From Tyto alba (Eukaryota; Chordata; Aves; Strigiformes; Tytonidae): a stretch of DNA of 64,000 nucleotides. Location: positions 582,501 to 646,500 of the forward strand of contig NW_024881313.1 of assembly GCF_018691265.1 (NCBI RefSeq), written 5' to 3'. The notes under the pieces are model-generated. The model was not told the origin of the DNA. It saw nothing but the letters and a program-made list of their open reading frames with translations, and ran no database searches. Positions 59,508 through 64,000 of the stretch are shown here, piece after piece. The position numbers and the translations under genes were made by a program. Positions within the stretch are counted from its first letter, which is position 1; each line of letters opens with the position of its first letter.

Positions 59508-62500
59508 TACATATACTGGTTTTCATGTTTTTGTATTTCATTTTTAAATACAATAATAAGTCCAGAGGAACAGTGTTATATAGCAGGTATCTCTACAAGT
59601 AAAGACCTTCAGGATTGAAATAAGTGGTTGTCAGGATTTTGGTTCCTTGGCTGAATGATGTGTTAGATGTTAAGTCATAAGTTGTTTCATTGACTTTCCC
59701 AGCAGGGAAATAAATCAGCAAGGTTTTTATAGAATTTGCAATGATTGAACTTGAGTGGCTTTCAGTAGAAGAAAGTATCAAGCAGATTGTAGAAGGATTA
59801 AGATAACCTGAAATGTTTTGATCAGACAGACTGTTTGTAATACAGTACCATCGGGATCTCAAAAATCTACTTTACAATGCAGAAAACATGTTGGATTTAC
59901 TTTGGACATATTTGGATCAGAGACAAGCAACTAAGTAAATGTTTTCTCAGTATACAAATAACTTGTAACTGTACTATGCTTATTCTGTAATTACACACAA
60001 AAATATTTGTTACACTGTCAATTTTATATAAGACTATATAAAAGACACATATTACACAATGGGAACATGCTCATCCAAGTCTAGAGCCCTGAGGAAGATG
60101 TCTGCACCAAAGTACTCTGTTGCATGACGATATTCAAAGCTTTTTGTGATTATGTCAATTCATTGGTTTATTTTATGAAACACTTGAAGCTTCATATGTT
60201 TGGAAAGATGAATCATGCCAGCAGTGTGAATAAATAATTTTTCATTTTGTCAGATCTTTGGAAATACGGTTGCTATAGTGCATTGATTTTATTTCAGTCC
60301 TTCTTGAGTATTGAATGCAATATCTTTGGAAGTGTAATCTCTATATTGCTTTTGCATTACAGCTTCTGCCATCTTTGGCATGCAATTTGTCAGTGATTTG
60401 ATAAAAAAATGATTGAAAGTTGAGTCATAGACATGCACATATATAATTATTTGCAATTCTCTTTCTTAACATATTTTATTAATCTTTTTACTTAAAAAGG
60501 AACTGAATAAAAGTTACCTATTGTCATTCTCTTCCAAGCTAGCAGCCAGTGAAAAATACTGATAAAAGGCTATAAAAAGCAGTTTTCAAAGTATCTGACA
60601 CAAATCCTCTGACCCACCTAAAAATAGGTAGGTTTTTGTTGTGTCATGAGAAAAAGCTTCCTAAAATAAAAGTGTGTGATCCTTTCATAGCTCTACATTG
60701 AGAAATGGTAAAATGTGCTATACGGTGGTGTTCTGTTTTTCTTCTGTTGCCCAATCGAGGCAGAACTGCCTTAACTGGAGAAACTGAGAACAACCTGCCT
60801 TATATCTTTTCATAGAGGGAGAGAAGAAGGTCTGTCTTTCTTCTAGCAGTAATGTGAATTTATTCCTCTATTTCCTTTGCTCTTAATACAGGTGTCTAGT
60901 ATGAAATGTTACATTCCAGGTCAAATAAGTAATCTGATCTGAAGCTCTTTTTTCTTGCCAAACTGAAAGCAGGAAGGACTTGTGTTTTAGGTTGACATGA
61001 AATGAAGCTTTCTTTTTTTTTGCCAGATAATGTAAAAAAACCCACGTATTCTGGTCAACTCTTTATATCCGAATAAATACAATTAAGGGTGGTTTTTTTT
61101 CCTTGTTTGGGTAAATTATTGGACTGTAATAGCATAATGCTATCATGCTACTGAATAATTGCGTACACTGTACTTGATTCTAGCTGGCCAATTCTTCCTC
61201 TGTTGTTCTGGCAAGTTCTCCTTCCTGGATCACCATATCCACTTGGAGGGTTAATGAATGAATCTTCTCCCTGGTCCTTCACTTTTTGATTTTTTTTATA
61301 TTGTTATTTGTGTTGTGCTTGATTTACTCCTTTTGCTATGCCACAGGTTTCTGTCATAAGATAGAAAGAAAATTAAAAAGGATTTGATAGGAGAAATCAC
61401 TCAGAGTTCAGATGTATTGTTGTAAGATTATGATTAATGTTTCTGAAATGTTTACTCCAGATCAGTTCTTCCAAATAAAAGGGATACAATGAATCTCACT
61501 TTTTTTTTTTTTTTTCCCTTAAACAAAGACTTATTTGTTTCTAAAGTAGAAATACTGCTGTATTCTAGATAACTTTCCTGTGTAGATCTTTTGAAGATAC
61601 TCCTTGTAAAAATCCTACTAAGAAGTCACTCTAAGATCTTGGGAAAGGACAGGAGAAAGTTGACACTTTTGGAAATCTTGAGTCAATTTGCATAACATCT
61701 TGTTGAAAAGATGCTGTATGACAGTGCTTCAGAGGTATTGTTTTATTTTTGGTGTAAGTCAAAGTTTTTGGTGTAAACCAAAGTTTAAAATAAAAATCAC
61801 CAAGGAAAAATTCTTTTATAATAAAATAGATTATGATAATTTAAATACATGTCAATGAATTTGAAAGACACAATGAGGTATGTGGGTCTATGTCTTTCCC
61901 CTGACAATAATGTCAATGATTAACTGGTACAGTACCAAAAGAAACTAAATTCTAAAAAGTACAATGAATCAAGTGGGAATATAAAGTGCAACTTGTCATC
62001 TAAATACACTTTTGAAAAATACTTCTTTGGATTTTAATGTTTTATTTGTAGTCAGAATCAATGTCTTTGTTGTCAGGGTACTTTCTAATGACAAAAAAAA
62101 AAAAAGGCATCAGGAGAGAATGGCATATTCCATACAGCCTAAGTGTTTGTTTGTGGTGAGGTTTCTAATACCAGGCTTCAACATCACTAATTGATTGTAC
62201 AGTGCTTGTTATAATCTACCAGGTGCTCTAGCAATGTGTGTGTCAAGATGAATGATTGAATATTAAAATCCTTTTCATCAGTTCTTTTAGATAAAAAACA
62301 TTTCAAACTATTATTTTCTTTCAGTAAGAGAGTTACTCTGCATATACAAAGTACATATCTATATTTAATATGTGTGTGTATATAATATTTATATATTTAT
62401 ATACATATATGTACAAATGAGAGACATCCATTATTTACAGAAGATAGGAAAATCTTGCCCATTTTTAATGTATTTTTCCAAATAAAAACTCCATACAATG

Positions 62501-64000
62501 AATTTGCTGTTCTCATAATCTCTTATGGAGATGAAAATAGTTTTTATGACTCTTTTCTACACTGTCAGAAAATCTGGTTTTCAAAGCCAGTCTCTCTTTC
62601 CTAAATGCTTGTTTTCCACACCTATTAGCCAAGTGAACATTACTGCCAGAAAACTTTTTGAATTTCTTCCAGTGAAGGTGAGGAAAGAGGCAAAAGCATT
62701 GCCATCTCCTTATCTGAACTGGAGCAGACATCTGTACCTGCATACCAGGTAGAGGTTCTGATCTAGCCTTTATCCTCTTGAAAATGAAACACCATTTCTT
62801 TGCTTTGAAGTTTTAGAAAAGTGAACTCATACAACTGCTTTCTGTGTGGAACTTCATCTGTGGGCCATCACTGATCCACAGAATACAATGAAAAAGCAAT
62901 ATTCAGACCACTGAAGACAGTAGGTTATCTCCCTGTGGCCTAGTGAAACTTGAATAACTTTACAAGAGAAATGAAGGCAGAAAGAGGCTAAATCAATTCC
63001 AAAATGTTTTGTACATTAAATCATGGATCTTGTATCCCAGATGACTTCATTTTTCTGACTGTCCTTTTTCTTTCTTGTCTGTCTGTCTTCTGAGATCGTC
63101 ATTCCATAATTATGCAGGACACAAAGAAATGCCAGAGCTTGAACATAACTTCTCTTAATTTCTTGCTTTCTGGATGGCTGAGAAGTGTAACTGATACTCA
63201 GGAAAGAAAGTGTGGAAAGATATATTTCATCTATTACAATTCCTTTTCCTACACTGGAGGAAGATTTCTATGCAGGGGACTGTCCTCTTCCTCCCCTACC
63301 CATTTGGTGCTGGAGAAGTAGCCAGCTGCTTTGAGCAGCTCAGTGTTGGACATGGTGCTGACTGCAGTTTTGGATGAGGAGCTTTTTCCTTCACTGACAA
63401 ATCAGCTTGTGCACTTAGATTTGTTCCTCGCCTTTTCTCTGCAGCCCAGGTACCTGGTGGAGAGGTTACATTTCCCTGTCAATTTTCTTCCATCTTTTGG
63501 TGATCCTTTCAAGGTCTCATTCAGTTGGTTGTTCAATACCCTGGTAAAACAGAATTGAAAGTGAACTGGCAGATGGCATTTCCTCAGAGATATCAGAAAG
63601 AGTCTTGTATAGTAAGTAGATAACTCTCCTGTCCTTCGGCCATTAGCCAGGGAAAGCACTGTGCTCACAGGTGTGGAACAGGCATTTACCTAAACTGTGT
63701 TAATTATTAGCATTGTGTTAGATGGAATAGAGAGGGATGGATGTTGATGGCAACCTGTGCCATAGTGTTCGTGGCACTGTCATGTAGTATGGATTACAAA
63801 AGAAGAATGAGCTACACAGGATGAATTACTGTCAGACAGCTTCTATTTCAGTCACATATGAAGGCGTGCTTTCACGTGTGCAAGTCACATGAATATATGA
63901 CACGTGGTGTTGAGGTAGAGAATTAATGTATTCATACATTGGCAGAATGAAGAAAATCCATATGGAGCATGACAGTGGTTATACTTCTTTAATCTGAAGT
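59508..64000. other. AT-rich non-coding sequence
   Basis: No gene supported. Poly(T) lies at 61500-61515 (16 T) and an A13 run at 62093-62105. A 19-bp imperfect tandem duplication occupies 61746-61783, and TA-rich microsatellite sequence 62360-62412. The 60-89-codon frames at 62012-63668 have no recognised domain. Confidence 0.55.

Overview
The window looks like a long, AT-rich, non-coding stretch of a bird nuclear genome, either intergenic or deep inside a large intron. The evidence is its repeats: several 5'-truncated CR1 LINEs, and five solo LTRs of endogenous retrovirus families whose layout matches avian ERV LTRs as I know them. I found no intact protein-coding gene, no rRNA, no functional tRNA, no CRISPR array and no bacterial-type operon. 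Almost every long reading frame lies in an LTR, a minisatellite or a CR1 remnant, or looks like chance.

Layout. 1-5219: AT-rich sequence with one possible retroelement esterase fragment. 5220-7157: an old sense CR1 split by LTR-1 (5276-5876, minus), with a perfect 5-bp duplication AAAGG. 10443-11015: LTR-2, same family and strand, duplication GTAGA. 17035-18621: LTR-3 (plus, same family, no matching duplication) and LTR-4 (minus, a related but different family, duplication GAGAT), tail to tail 77 bp apart. 18622-46195: mostly unique AT-rich sequence with an antisense tRNA-derived SINE remnant near 23950, a possible hAT-like remnant near 28066, a MIR/core-SINE-like piece near 37560 and a strong G-quadruplex motif near 37893. 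46196-47640: an antisense CR1 3' end interrupted by LTR-5 (46307-47630, plus, duplication CACAT), which carries a 39-bp minisatellite. 51365-52622: antisense CR1. 54404-54461: CR1 tail. 58629-59507: sense CR1 with an unusual 3' tail. The rest is AT-rich sequence with microsatellites.

The two strongest observations are these. First, LTR-5 carries a perfect four-unit heat-shock element (alternating GAA and TTC at 2-bp spacing) just upstream of a CCAAT box, and the related LTR-4 keeps three perfect units and one near-unit at the matching place. This suggests a heat- or HSF-responsive ERV promoter lineage. Second, runs of 14 or more T outnumber runs of A by 16 to 2 on the + strand, which fits the sense strand of a long intron. 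Neither was tested by computation or database search.
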